This document shows positions 1 to 7,768 of a stretch of DNA of 37,022 nt, in pieces. Origin of the DNA: Acidobacteriota bacterium (GTDB lineage: Bacteria; Acidobacteriota; Polarisedimenticolia; Gp22-AA2); NCBI GenBank assembly GCA_003223145.1, contig QHXY01000297.1, positions 1 through 37,022 of the forward strand, written 5' to 3'. The translations under genes were made by a program, and so were the position numbers. The notes under the pieces are model-generated. The model saw nothing but the letters and a program-made list of their open reading frames with translations, was not told where the DNA came from and did no database searches. Position 1 is the first letter of the stretch. Every line of letters begins with the position of its first letter.

Positions 1-196
1 ACCGTTTCGGGTCCTCGTCGGGGCGCGCCATCGCGCGCCGGTGGTCGTTCATGCAGAAGCCGGTCGAGTAGTGCAGCCCCACCACGTCGATCCCCTGCTC
101 GAGAAGCACCTTCGCCGCGAGGGTGCTGTCAAGACCTCCTGAGAGCAGTCCGATCGCACGGATCGTGCCCCCCGACCCTGCGGCTCGTTCGCTCAT
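1..196 (-). CDS. PP-loop ATPase of the ThiI/MnmA type, N-terminal part only
   Basis: This is the start of a gene that leaves the window at the left edge; 65 residues are visible. Residues about 16-26 read LLSGGLDSTLA, the SGG-D-S PP-loop that binds ATP in adenylating enzymes which thiolate tRNA or make related sulfur transfers. The next segment, GLHYSTGFCMNDH, resembles the early part of MnmA/ThiI-related thiouridylases. The ATG overlaps the TGA of the TusA-like gene (ATGA), so the two are probably translated together. A sulfur carrier next to a PP-loop ATPase suggests a sulfur relay to tRNA. The exact substrate cannot be told from this fragment. Confidence 0.75.
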   Translation of the reverse strand, partial: MSERAAGSGGTIRAIGLLSGGLDSTLAAKVLLEQGIDVVGLHYSTGFCMNDHRRAMARPDEDPKR

Positions 197-453
197 GGAG
201 TCTTCTCCCGGCGGCGGTTCTTCTTGACGAACAGTCGGTACTCGCGTCCGTTCTGCGCGTGACCCAGGTACTCGTGGCCGGTCGAGCGGCACCAGGCCGG
301 CAGGTCGACGAGAATCACGCGGTCGTCCGATACGACCTCCAGGATGAGGCCTGCCGTCATGGCTCTGATCCTCTCGGCAGTCCTGATGATCGGCACAGGA
401 CAGTAGAGGCCGACCGCATCGAGAACTTCGTCCGGGCGAACGGAGACATTCAT
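193..453 (-). CDS. TusA-like sulfur carrier protein
   Basis: An 86-residue protein of the usual TusA/YedF/SirA length. It contains the family signature LDAVGLYCPVPIIRTAERI at about residues 11-29, where the Cys-Pro pair carries the persulfide. Such proteins relay sulfur from cysteine desulfurases to acceptors such as tRNA thiolases. A second cysteine lies in PAWCRSTGHEY, as in many family members. The ATG at 453 is preceded by GGAG about ten bases upstream. Its stop overlaps the start of the PP-loop ATPase, so it is the first gene of a two-gene unit. Whether it is functionally TusA or a YedF-like paralogue cannot be decided here. Confidence 0.85.
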   Translation of the reverse strand: MNVSVRPDEVLDAVGLYCPVPIIRTAERIRAMTAGLILEVVSDDRVILVDLPAWCRSTGHEYLGHAQNGREYRLFVKKNRRREKTP

Positions 454-514
454 GTCATGCTCCACCCGCGGGCCCTGGATCCGCTTCGAGGTGACGGCGG
501 TCCGCGGAGACGGC

Positions 515-523
515 ATCTTAGCA
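515..523 (-). promoter_or_regulatory. Extended -10 promoter for the TusA-like gene
   Basis: On the minus strand the sequence reads TGCTAAGAT, a TGn-extended -10 hexamer (TAAGAT) about 60 bases upstream of the ATG at 453. No good -35 was seen. It lies in the only gap between the M28 peptidase and this gene. Confidence 0.45.
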
Positions 524-551
524 GAGCGCTCGGCGTCCGGGCAACGCGCCG

Positions 552-2819
552 CTACCGCGTACCGAGCAGGTGCCGGGACCCTTCGACCGTCGCCTGATAG
601 ACGAAGACCCGCGGGCCATCCGCCGCCGCATCCATCCCCAGGAGGTCGTCCTCGAAGTCCGCCTTCAGCTCGACCGACAGATCCCCCCCGTTCGGGACCA
701 GGAGGCGGAACGTTCCGACCGGGTCGTGCCGGGGAGTGATTTCCACAAACGTGTACTGATGGCGCAGCGCGTCTCCCCTTCCGGGCACCCGGAACCCCGA
801 GCGCGAGGTGAAGACATAGCTGATCCGGTCCGTGGGTATCGGCGCTTTGAGCTCGGTGGTGACGACCGTCTCCTCGCCACCGTCTCCGGGCACCGCTCCG
901 GCCTCGAAGCCGACGCGCTCGGCGGGGAACGGAACATCGAGGCGATCGGTCGTCGCGTCCGGGTCCAGGGCGCGGAGGCCCGGGGCTCGAAGCCGGACCC
1001 CGCGCAATGTGTCCAGGGAACGGACCATGGCGGTCGCCCGACGAGCCTGCACGTCGACCCGCTGGCGCACGCGGATCACCTGGCGGTGGCGGTAATCGTA
1101 CGCGGTGAGGACCGCGTTCGCGCCGGCCAGAGCGACCGACACGATGAGCGCCGCGAGACCGACGCGTCGCCCGGAGAGCCACCACCAGAACCGGCTGTGC
1201 AGGCAGTCCTGAAATGAAGCGACGTGAGCGACGTACAGAACGAACGGCATCGCCAGCAAGAAGACCGAGCCGAACAGAATCGGCGTCGGCGGGGACACAC
1301 CTCCGAGCTCGATCAACGTGCGGTAATCCTCGGGCGTGAGGAGCGTCGTCAGCGGCGCGGCGGCGGCAAGACCCAGGGCCAGCTTCCTGCCGGTGCTTTC
1401 GACAAACAGGGACGCCAGAAACATCGCCACGGGCCAGGCCATGAACACCGCGAGCTCGGGCCACCCGGCCCGGAGGGCCGTCACGACGCACAGCACCGGC
1501 ACGAGGAAAGCCGCCGCCAGGTACGGTCCGGGTTCGACGGTCGGCTTGATGCGCCGGAACAGGTTGAGACCCAGCCAGCCGGTCACGAGTGTCCACGCGC
1601 CCCCCTGGACGAGATGCAGCCCCTGGTGCGCCATCCATGGGTAACGGACGTGGTGCAGACGCTCCATCAGGGTCTCCGAGAGAAACATGCCCGCCAGACC
1701 CAGGGCGGTCGCGGCGGACGCAACGATGATCACCCGGATCGTCTCGGCGATGGCACGCGGGGCCGCGACAACCCGCACGCGCCTCAGGACCAGGAGGCAG
1801 AAGCCCAGAAGCGCCGCGCACGACACGAACGTGAGGGCGGTCGACGGCACGAGGATCCCCCTGCCGAACAGGGTCAGGGGCAGATAGTGCGGGTCGTCCC
1901 CCGGATCGAGCGGCGCCTGCTCCAGATTGTTCAGGATGTCGTCGACCACGCGGACGGCGCGCTCGAGCGCCCGCTCGCGCACGCCGCTGACGGCGTCTTC
2001 GACCGTGTGATAGCCCCACGCGGGATAGGTCCCGCTGAGCAGGAACGCCGGCACTTTCCGTTCGAGGAACGGCTCGTGGTCCGAGGAGTAGGGCAGACTC
2101 AGGAAGCGCGGCGCGATGCTCCACAGCGGTCGCGCCGCCACCCCTTCGACGCCGGTATCCCGGGTGGCGCGCAGCAGCAGCTCCTGCGCCCAGAGGGCGG
2201 GTGGTCTGGGCACCGGAGCGACCAGGAGATCGCCCCGGCCGACTAGCTCGAGCGCAATCACCGCCCGCACGGGAGTGAGATCGGCCTGCGCGACGAACTC
2301 ACGCGAACCCAGGAGTCCTTCCTCCTCCGCGCAGAACGAAATGAACTCGTATGTCAACCGGTGTGGACGGCCCGCGGCCCGGCGCGCGACCTCGAGCAGG
2401 ACGGCAACGCCGGAGGCGTCGTCATTAGCGCCGGGAACCGCGGCGTTCCGCGAATCGTGATGGGCGGCGACGATCACCGTGTCGGGGGACGATCCCTCCA
2501 GCCGGCCGATGACGTTCCTCGAATTGACCGAGCGCTCTCCTTCGCCGTACGTTACGAGGGGGACGTCCTGCACGGTCACGGACAGGCCCGCCGATTCCAT
2601 CTCGCCGCGCACGTAATCGGCCGCGCGCCGGTCGGCCTCCGTCCCGGTCTTGCGGGGGCCGATGGTTCCGGCGAGCATGAGGACGTGACGGAGCGCCCCG
2701 CCCGGCGCGCCGGCGGCGGACATTCCGGCGCGCGCGGGCGGCGCGAGCGTGATCGCAAGCAGCGCCGCAAGTGCAAGCGCGCGGGGGGGATACGTCGGGA
2801 CACTCGTTTCTTGACTCAC
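552..2819 (-). CDS. M28-family zinc aminopeptidase with C-terminal membrane domain
   Basis: A secreted or membrane-anchored metallopeptidase of about 755 residues. A signal peptide (ALALAALLAITLAPPARAG) precedes the M28 catalytic domain. Zinc-binding and catalytic residues are visible in AAHHDS, GANDDASG, CAEEEG and YHTVED. After the roughly 290-residue peptidase come about eight hydrophobic segments and a soluble tail of about 200 residues, an architecture like the membrane-bound M28 group that includes ER Fxna-type proteins. Substrate specificity is unknown. A GTG start 30 bases further upstream (2849) keeps the frame. The GTG at 2819 is preferred because the likely -10 element lies at 2830-2838 and because it puts the signal peptide nearer the terminus. 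Confidence 0.85.
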   Translation of the reverse strand: MSQETSVPTYPPRALALAALLAITLAPPARAGMSAAGAPGGALRHVLMLAGTIGPRKTGTEADRRAADYVRGEMESAGLSVTVQDVPLVTYGEGERSVNSRNVIGRLEGSSPDTVIVAAHHDSRNAAVPGANDDASGVAVLLEVARRAAGRPHRLTYEFISFCAEEEGLLGSREFVAQADLTPVRAVIALELVGRGDLLVAPVPRPPALWAQELLLRATRDTGVEGVAARPLWSIAPRFLSLPYSSDHEPFLERKVPAFLLSGTYPAWGYHTVEDAVSGVRERALERAVRVVDDILNNLEQAPLDPGDDPHYLPLTLFGRGILVPSTALTFVSCAALLGFCLLVLRRVRVVAAPRAIAETIRVIIVASAATALGLAGMFLSETLMERLHHVRYPWMAHQGLHLVQGGAWTLVTGWLGLNLFRRIKPTVEPGPYLAAAFLVPVLCVVTALRAGWPELAVFMAWPVAMFLASLFVESTGRKLALGLAAAAPLTTLLTPEDYRTLIELGGVSPPTPILFGSVFLLAMPFVLYVAHVASFQDCLHSRFWWWLSGRRVGLAALIVSVALAGANAVLTAYDYRHRQVIRVRQRVDVQARRATAMVRSLDTLRGVRLRAPGLRALDPDATTDRLDVPFPAERVGFEAGAVPGDGGEETVVTTELKAPIPTDRISYVFTSRSGFRVPGRGDALRHQYTFVEITPRHDPVGTFRLLVPNGGDLSVELKADFEDDLLGMDAAADGPRVFVYQATVEGSRHLLGTR

Positions 2820-2829
2820 CGGCGGGCGT

Positions 2830-2838
2830 AGATTAGCA
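2830..2838 (-). promoter_or_regulatory. Extended -10 promoter for the M28 peptidase
   Basis: The minus strand reads TGCTAATCT, a TGn-extended -10. A start site about seven bases downstream would leave only a few untranslated bases before GTG 2819, so the message may be nearly leaderless. This is inferred from sequence only. Confidence 0.35.
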
Positions 2839-2883
2839 TAAGGCTTCACGCGCGGAGATCGGCCGCGTTCAGCACATCAACCG

Positions 2884-3393
2884 ATGCCAGCACCGTCATG
2901 TTTCGCGCGCACGGCCGCCCTCGGTGCGGCGCTCGTTGTCCTGTGCGCCGGCCCGGCGCCTCTTCCGGCAAAGGCGAACGGCCGCCCCGCGCCGGCGTTG
3001 ACTACTGCCGAACCCACCCACGACGATTAGCCGACGCGGCTCCATGCCGCGATCGAGTCCGCGTTCGCCCGCTGCGATCCGTCGCCCCTCAGGACCGCGT
3101 TCTCGCCGCGCGTCAAGACGTACCTGGCGTCACCCGTGTTCGAGATTCCCGCCGGGTACTACGGCGCCGACCAGATCCTCCTGATGCTCCGCCGATGGTT
3201 CGCCGGCCGCACCACGATGCGCTTCCGTCTCGACCCGCTGGAGAGCGCCGCCCGGGCGGACGGCCGCCACATCGTGGCGGCCCGCTGGCAGTACCGGGAA
3301 GAAGGCTCGTCCCGCTCGAATGTGCGCCTTCTGTTCACCCTCGCACCGGAGGGTCCCGTCTGGTACATCCGCGAGATTCGCGAGCAGAAGTGA
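2884..3393 (+). pseudogene. Exported NTF2-like (DUF4783-type) protein interrupted by an in-frame TAG
   Basis: From ATG 2884 the frame gives a convincing Sec signal peptide (hydrophobic ALGAALVVLCAGPAPLPAKA) and runs to a TAG at 3028-3030. The same frame then continues without a stop to TGA 3391, encoding about 120 residues. That part has the pattern of small NTF2-like DUF4783 proteins: LHAAIESAFARCDP, then GYYGADQILLMLRRWF, then a C-terminal VWYIREIRE strand. The only standard start after the TAG (GTG 3136) would delete the first helix and all export signals. The gene therefore looks broken by a single nonsense change, or contains a sequence error. It ends five bases before the histidine kinase start. 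The family call is by pattern and is moderately secure. Confidence 0.6.
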
Positions 3394-3397
3394 ACCG

Positions 3398-6300
3398 GTG
3401 ACCGGCACCCTCCTGCTTGTTCTCGAAGGGCTGGTCCTGTGCATCTACGGCTGCGACGTGGCGCAGGGATTTGCGCTGCTGTCGCATCCGGGTCGATGGA
3501 TCCTGATCGTGAGCGCCGCTGCGGGCGGTATCGTGGCGCTCTACGACGCGCCACGGATCCGCCGGACCGTGCGGCCGGCTCTGCTCACCCTGGCCGCCGC
3601 GTCGATTATGGTCGGCGTGATCGGCGGCCTTGAGGAGCGCGGCGCGCGCCAGATCGAGAAGACCTGGAACGATGGCGCGCGCGATCGTCTCGAGGTGCGC
3701 GCCCGCGCGATCGAGGAGGACTTCCGGCGCTTCCTCGACGAGCTGGCCCGGCCGATTGAAGCGATCCGCGGTTCCACGGCGGACCGTCGGGCCGCCTTTC
3801 AGGCGCTGCTCGAGGCGCGGCAAATGAGCCGCCTGCCGCCCGAACGCCAGGGCCTGGCGATTTACCGCGGCGACGCTTCCGTCCTTGCCTGGGAGGGGAA
3901 CAACACCGACGCCCCCCGCGCTCTTCTGGCCGCGACCTGCCCGGGACCCACGTTTGGCACCGGCGGGGGCGGGGTCTCGCACAGGCTGTACGTCGCGGTG
4001 TGTTCTCCGGACGGCCTGCGCTGGGTGGCGGAGTTCGTCCTGGACCCGGCGCTGGATACCGCAGCGCGTGACGCGGCGGCGACGCGCCTGGAGTTCCTGC
4101 CGCATTGGGGGGAAGTGCGGCCGGCTCTCGTACGCTTCCGTGAGGACACGGGCGAACAGGATGAGCTGGCCCGGCTCTTCCAGAAACAGGGGGACCGGCA
4201 CTGGGGAGTCGGCGGAGGCGACGGCGGCGTGACCCTCGCCTTTCCCCTGCGGGCGCCTTCGGGTGAGCGCCTCGCGATCGTGAGTCTGAGGGACCGGCGG
4301 ACGACGCAGGAGGTCGGGGAGCACAGGCGAGTCTTTCGACTGATCGCCGGATGGTCCCTCGCTCTGGCATCCCTCATCGCCTGTCTCCTTCCCCTGCGCG
4401 CCAAGGCCGGTCTCCCGACGGCTCGCGGCGCGCTCCTGGGGAGCGCGGCGATCTGGTCGGTGCGCTGGTCCCTGCTGGTCTTCGCCGATCCGTCCGCCCT
4501 ACCCCATTGGCCGATCTACGACATCTCCATCTATGGTTCGTCCGCCTGGGGCGGTCTCCTGCGTTCCCCCGCCGATCTCCTGATGACGTCGGTGGCTCTT
4601 TGCGCGCAGGTGTGGATCCTGCAGCTGGCACTGGCGCGCTTCGACGGCGGGGCCCGGGCGCTCTGGCGCCGGCGGATCTACTATGGTGCCCTGGTATCCA
4701 CTCTGGCCCTGCTGGCGGGCGCGGGCGCCGCCCTGCACGCGCTCTTCGACCGCCTCGTCCTGGACGTCCGCCTCGATGTGAGCCGCGTCGAGACCGGAAC
4801 GCTCGCCTCCCCGCGGCTGGCCATCCAGGCCTCGCTCTTCTTCCTGGTGCTGGCGCTCGGTCTCATGCTGCGCGGACTCCTCGACCTGGCGCTGCGTCAC
4901 GGGTCCACACCGACTGATGGCCGGCTGCTGCGCGCTCTCAGGGGGGTCGGCTCAAGCGGGATTCCGCTCGCCCTGCGGACCACGGTCGCGATTCTTTTCC
5001 TGACGATTGCCTACGCTCCGATCCTGCACCATTCCTACGACCGGATGCGCCGCCGGTTCTTCGCGGATGAGCTGCAGCCGCTCGTGCTGGAGCAGAAACA
5101 GATGCGCCGGCAGGCGCTGCGGGACGCGCTGCAGGCGGCGCGCGATCCCGATTTTGCCGCCGTGGCCGCGCTGGCGGCGGAGGCACCCCCGGGTTCGGGC
5201 GCCGCGGCCTACCGCTTGTGGCGCGCGACGCCGGTCGCCGAACGGGGCCTGGCCTCGTCACTGCGCATCTTCGATAAGAATGGCACGATGCTCAGCAGGT
5301 TCGCGGTGGACTTTGCCCCGACCCTCGACGCTCCTTTCGACGAGGCGGAGGCCGCGGCGACCTCGGGCGTCGTGGAGGGGCCGCCGCATCCGGAGATGAT
5401 CGTGCGCAAGCCGGTGATCTTCGGGTCGCGCTGGGTCGGGGGTCGTCGCCTGCCGCTCCTGGTGGTCTTCAGCGTCTCGGACGACTACGACAACCTGCCG
5501 ATCCTCAGCGGCCGCACCGTCGGAACGGGGCTGTTGCGCGCGGCCGCCACGCCACGGAGCAATCCCGAGCTGCTCCGGACCGAGCCTCTCATGGCGGTCT
5601 TCTCGTCCACGCACGCCCGACTGTATGATTCGGGGGGCGAGATCCCGCCGCCGTGGCCCGACGTTCTGGCCGTCCTGGCGTCACGTGGCAGCGTCTGGAC
5701 GACCGACACGCTCGGAGGCGGCGAGTCGCTCGTGCTGTACTTTCGTGGAGCGCGCGAGATCTTCGCTCTGGCGCACCTGCGCCAGAACCGCACCTCGCTC
5801 CTGGCCGGTTACCTCCGGCAGGCTCTCCTGAATGGTCTTCTGGCCCTGCTGATCGCCTGCTTCGCCAAAGCGGTCCTCTGGGCCGCGCGCCCGGCGGCCC
5901 CGCGTCTCAGTACGAGCGCCACCTTCTCGGAGCGGCTGGTGGCGGTCTTCCTCCTGGCGGGGCTTCTGCCGTTGCTGACGCTCGCCTTTTTCGTGACGCG
6001 TTCGACCGCGCGGGAGATCGATCGGGACATGACGGCCACCGGGCTGGCCTCGCTCCAGGTGGCACGGCGGGTGGCGGAGGACTACCTGACCGTGACCCAC
6101 CCCGAGGAGGAGGGCTCCCTCGACGACGACGTCGTCTACTGGCTTAGCCGCGTCGTGCGGCAGGACATCAATGTCTATCGCGACGCCCGCCTGATGGCCA
6201 CGAGCGCCCGGGAGCTTTACAGCTCGGGACTCTTGAATGAGCGCCTGAACGGTGAATCCTACAGGGCCCTTTACCTGGATGGGGAGCCCTTCTGGCTGGC

Positions 6301-7768
6301 CGAGGACAGGACAGTCGGGCTCGACTCTCTGACGCTGAGCGCGCCGATGCGCATCGACCGTCGCGGTACCATCGGGGCCATTTCCATTCCTCTGATCGAG
6401 CACCGTCGCGCCGCCGCCCAGAAAGAAGAGGAAGGGCAGGACGCGGTCCTGATCACCACCTGCTTCGCAGTCCTGCTCCTTGGCGTGGTGGGCCACGCCG
6501 TGGCGCAGCGCGTGTCGCGACCGGTCACCGACCTGGCGGGCGCCGCGAGACGCGTGGCGCAGGGCGACCTCGACGTCCGAGTCGACACGACGGCAAGCGA
6601 CGAGACCGCGCTCCTGGTCGAAGCGTTCAACCGGATGGCCGCCTCCCTGCGGCAGCAGCGCGAGGATCTGAGGCGGAGGACCGACTATATCGAGAAGATC
6701 CTCCGCAGCGCCACCATGGGCGTGGTGTCGGTCGACGGCTCCGGCACGGTGATCACCGTCAACCCGGCGGCGCAGAGCCTCCTGGCGGCGGGCGGGCGTG
6801 GTCTCGACGCGGGTGAGAGCCTCCCTGCCCGTCTCGAGCGCGCGCCGGACCTGGCGCCGCTCCTCGCCGCCCTGCGCCGGGCGAGCGTCGGTCCGACCGA
6901 ACGCGAGGTCGAGATGGAACTGTCCAGCGCGCCAGGAGCCGCGGGAGCCGCGGCGGCGACACGCCGAGTGCGCGCGGTGTTCATCCCGTTCGCCCCGGAA
7001 GAGGGCAGGCCGCCGGGTCTGATCGTTCTCCTCGAGGACGTCACGGAAATCGTGCGCTCGGGCCGTCTGGCGGCCTGGGCGGAGATGGCGCGGCGCGTGG
7101 CTCATGAAATCAAGAACCCGCTGACTCCGATCCAGCTTTCGGTCGAGCATGTCCGCCGGGTCTTCAAGGCGAAGGACGCGCGCTTCGCGCAGGTCCTGTC
7201 GGAATGCCTCGACAACATCCAGAAGCAGGTCGAGGTCCTGCGGGCCATCGCTTACGAGTTCTCCGCTTACGCCCGTCTGCCCCAGATCCGCCCGGAGCCG
7301 ACCGGAGTGGCGGATCTCCTGGACGAAGCGCTCGGACCCTACGCGACCGCCGCGCCTTCCGGAATCTCCCTCCGGCGCGAGGTGGCGCCGGGTCTCTCAC
7401 CCGTCCTGGTCGATCGGACTGTCATGGTGCGGGCGCTGGTCAACCTGATCGAGAACGCCCTGCAGGCCATGCCGGAAGGAGGAACCCTCAGCCTCGCGGC
7501 CCGCGGCGCCGAGGCATCGTCCGGGCACAGGCGCATCGCGATCGAAGTGCGCGACACGGGATGCGGCATCCCGGAGTCCCTTCTGCCCCGTCTGTTCGAG
7601 CCCTACTTCTCGACCAAGAGCGGTGGTACGGGTCTGGGTCTCGGTCTGGCGCGGCGGGCGATCGAGGAGCACGGCGGGACCATCGTCCTGCGATCGCGCC
7701 CGGGACAGGGCACCCTGGTGACCGTCACGCTGCCGGCTGCTCCCGCCGGCGTGGTCGTCGCGCCGTGA
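3398..7768 (+). CDS. Giant NtrY-like membrane sensor histidine kinase
   Basis: A 1456-residue sensor kinase starting at GTG 3398, five bases after the preceding stop. The N-terminal half holds about ten hydrophobic segments in clusters (residues about 1-75, 310-550, 815-870), separated by three likely extracytoplasmic sensing regions. A last membrane segment near 1015-1035 leads into HAMP (about 1035-1085, RVSRPVTDLAGAARRVAQGDLDV), a PAS domain (about 1093-1200) and the HisKA domain. The phospho-acceptor His1236 sits in RRVAHEIKNPLTPIQLSVEH, the motif typical of NtrY. The ATPase boxes follow: NLIENALQAM, DTGCGIP and GTGLGLGLA. NtrY proteins are usually 700-800 residues, so this one is about twice as large. 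No response regulator gene is adjacent. Its stop overlaps the next gene's GTG. Confidence 0.93.
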   Translation: MTGTLLLVLEGLVLCIYGCDVAQGFALLSHPGRWILIVSAAAGGIVALYDAPRIRRTVRPALLTLAAASIMVGVIGGLEERGARQIEKTWNDGARDRLEVRARAIEEDFRRFLDELARPIEAIRGSTADRRAAFQALLEARQMSRLPPERQGLAIYRGDASVLAWEGNNTDAPRALLAATCPGPTFGTGGGGVSHRLYVAVCSPDGLRWVAEFVLDPALDTAARDAAATRLEFLPHWGEVRPALVRFREDTGEQDELARLFQKQGDRHWGVGGGDGGVTLAFPLRAPSGERLAIVSLRDRRTTQEVGEHRRVFRLIAGWSLALASLIACLLPLRAKAGLPTARGALLGSAAIWSVRWSLLVFADPSALPHWPIYDISIYGSSAWGGLLRSPADLLMTSVALCAQVWILQLALARFDGGARALWRRRIYYGALVSTLALLAGAGAALHALFDRLVLDVRLDVSRVETGTLASPRLAIQASLFFLVLALGLMLRGLLDLALRHGSTPTDGRLLRALRGVGSSGIPLALRTTVAILFLTIAYAPILHHSYDRMRRRFFADELQPLVLEQKQMRRQALRDALQAARDPDFAAVAALAAEAPPGSGAAAYRLWRATPVAERGLASSLRIFDKNGTMLSRFAVDFAPTLDAPFDEAEAAATSGVVEGPPHPEMIVRKPVIFGSRWVGGRRLPLLVVFSVSDDYDNLPILSGRTVGTGLLRAAATPRSNPELLRTEPLMAVFSSTHARLYDSGGEIPPPWPDVLAVLASRGSVWTTDTLGGGESLVLYFRGAREIFALAHLRQNRTSLLAGYLRQALLNGLLALLIACFAKAVLWAARPAAPRLSTSATFSERLVAVFLLAGLLPLLTLAFFVTRSTAREIDRDMTATGLASLQVARRVAEDYLTVTHPEEEGSLDDDVVYWLSRVVRQDINVYRDARLMATSARELYSSGLLNERLNGESYRALYLDGEPFWLAEDRTVGLDSLTLSAPMRIDRRGTIGAISIPLIEHRRAAAQKEEEGQDAVLITTCFAVLLLGVVGHAVAQRVSRPVTDLAGAARRVAQGDLDVRVDTTASDETALLVEAFNRMAASLRQQREDLRRRTDYIEKILRSATMGVVSVDGSGTVITVNPAAQSLLAAGGRGLDAGESLPARLERAPDLAPLLAALRRASVGPTEREVEMELSSAPGAAGAAAATRRVRAVFIPFAPEEGRPPGLIVLLEDVTEIVRSGRLAAWAEMARRVAHEIKNPLTPIQLSVEHVRRVFKAKDARFAQVLSECLDNIQKQVEVLRAIAYEFSAYARLPQIRPEPTGVADLLDEALGPYATAAPSGISLRREVAPGLSPVLVDRTVMVRALVNLIENALQAMPEGGTLSLAARGAEASSGHRRIAIEVRDTGCGIPESLLPRLFEPYFSTKSGGTGLGLGLARRAIEEHGGTIVLRSRPGQGTLVTVTLPAAPAGVVVAP

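Noticed and set aside
193-2124. 643-codon minus-strand frame covering the TusA-like gene and part of the M28 gene
   Set aside because: Only the last 86 residues (TusA-like) are meaningful. The rest is an out-of-frame reading of the M28 peptidase.
3028-3030. TAG read as pyrrolysine
   Set aside because: No PYLIS-like evidence, no pyl genes and no methylamine methyltransferase context. A nonsense mutation or sequence error is simpler.
3335-4324. Several long minus-strand frames opposite the histidine kinase
   Set aside because: The sense strand encodes an uninterrupted kinase, and the antisense products are Arg/Pro/Gly-rich without motifs.
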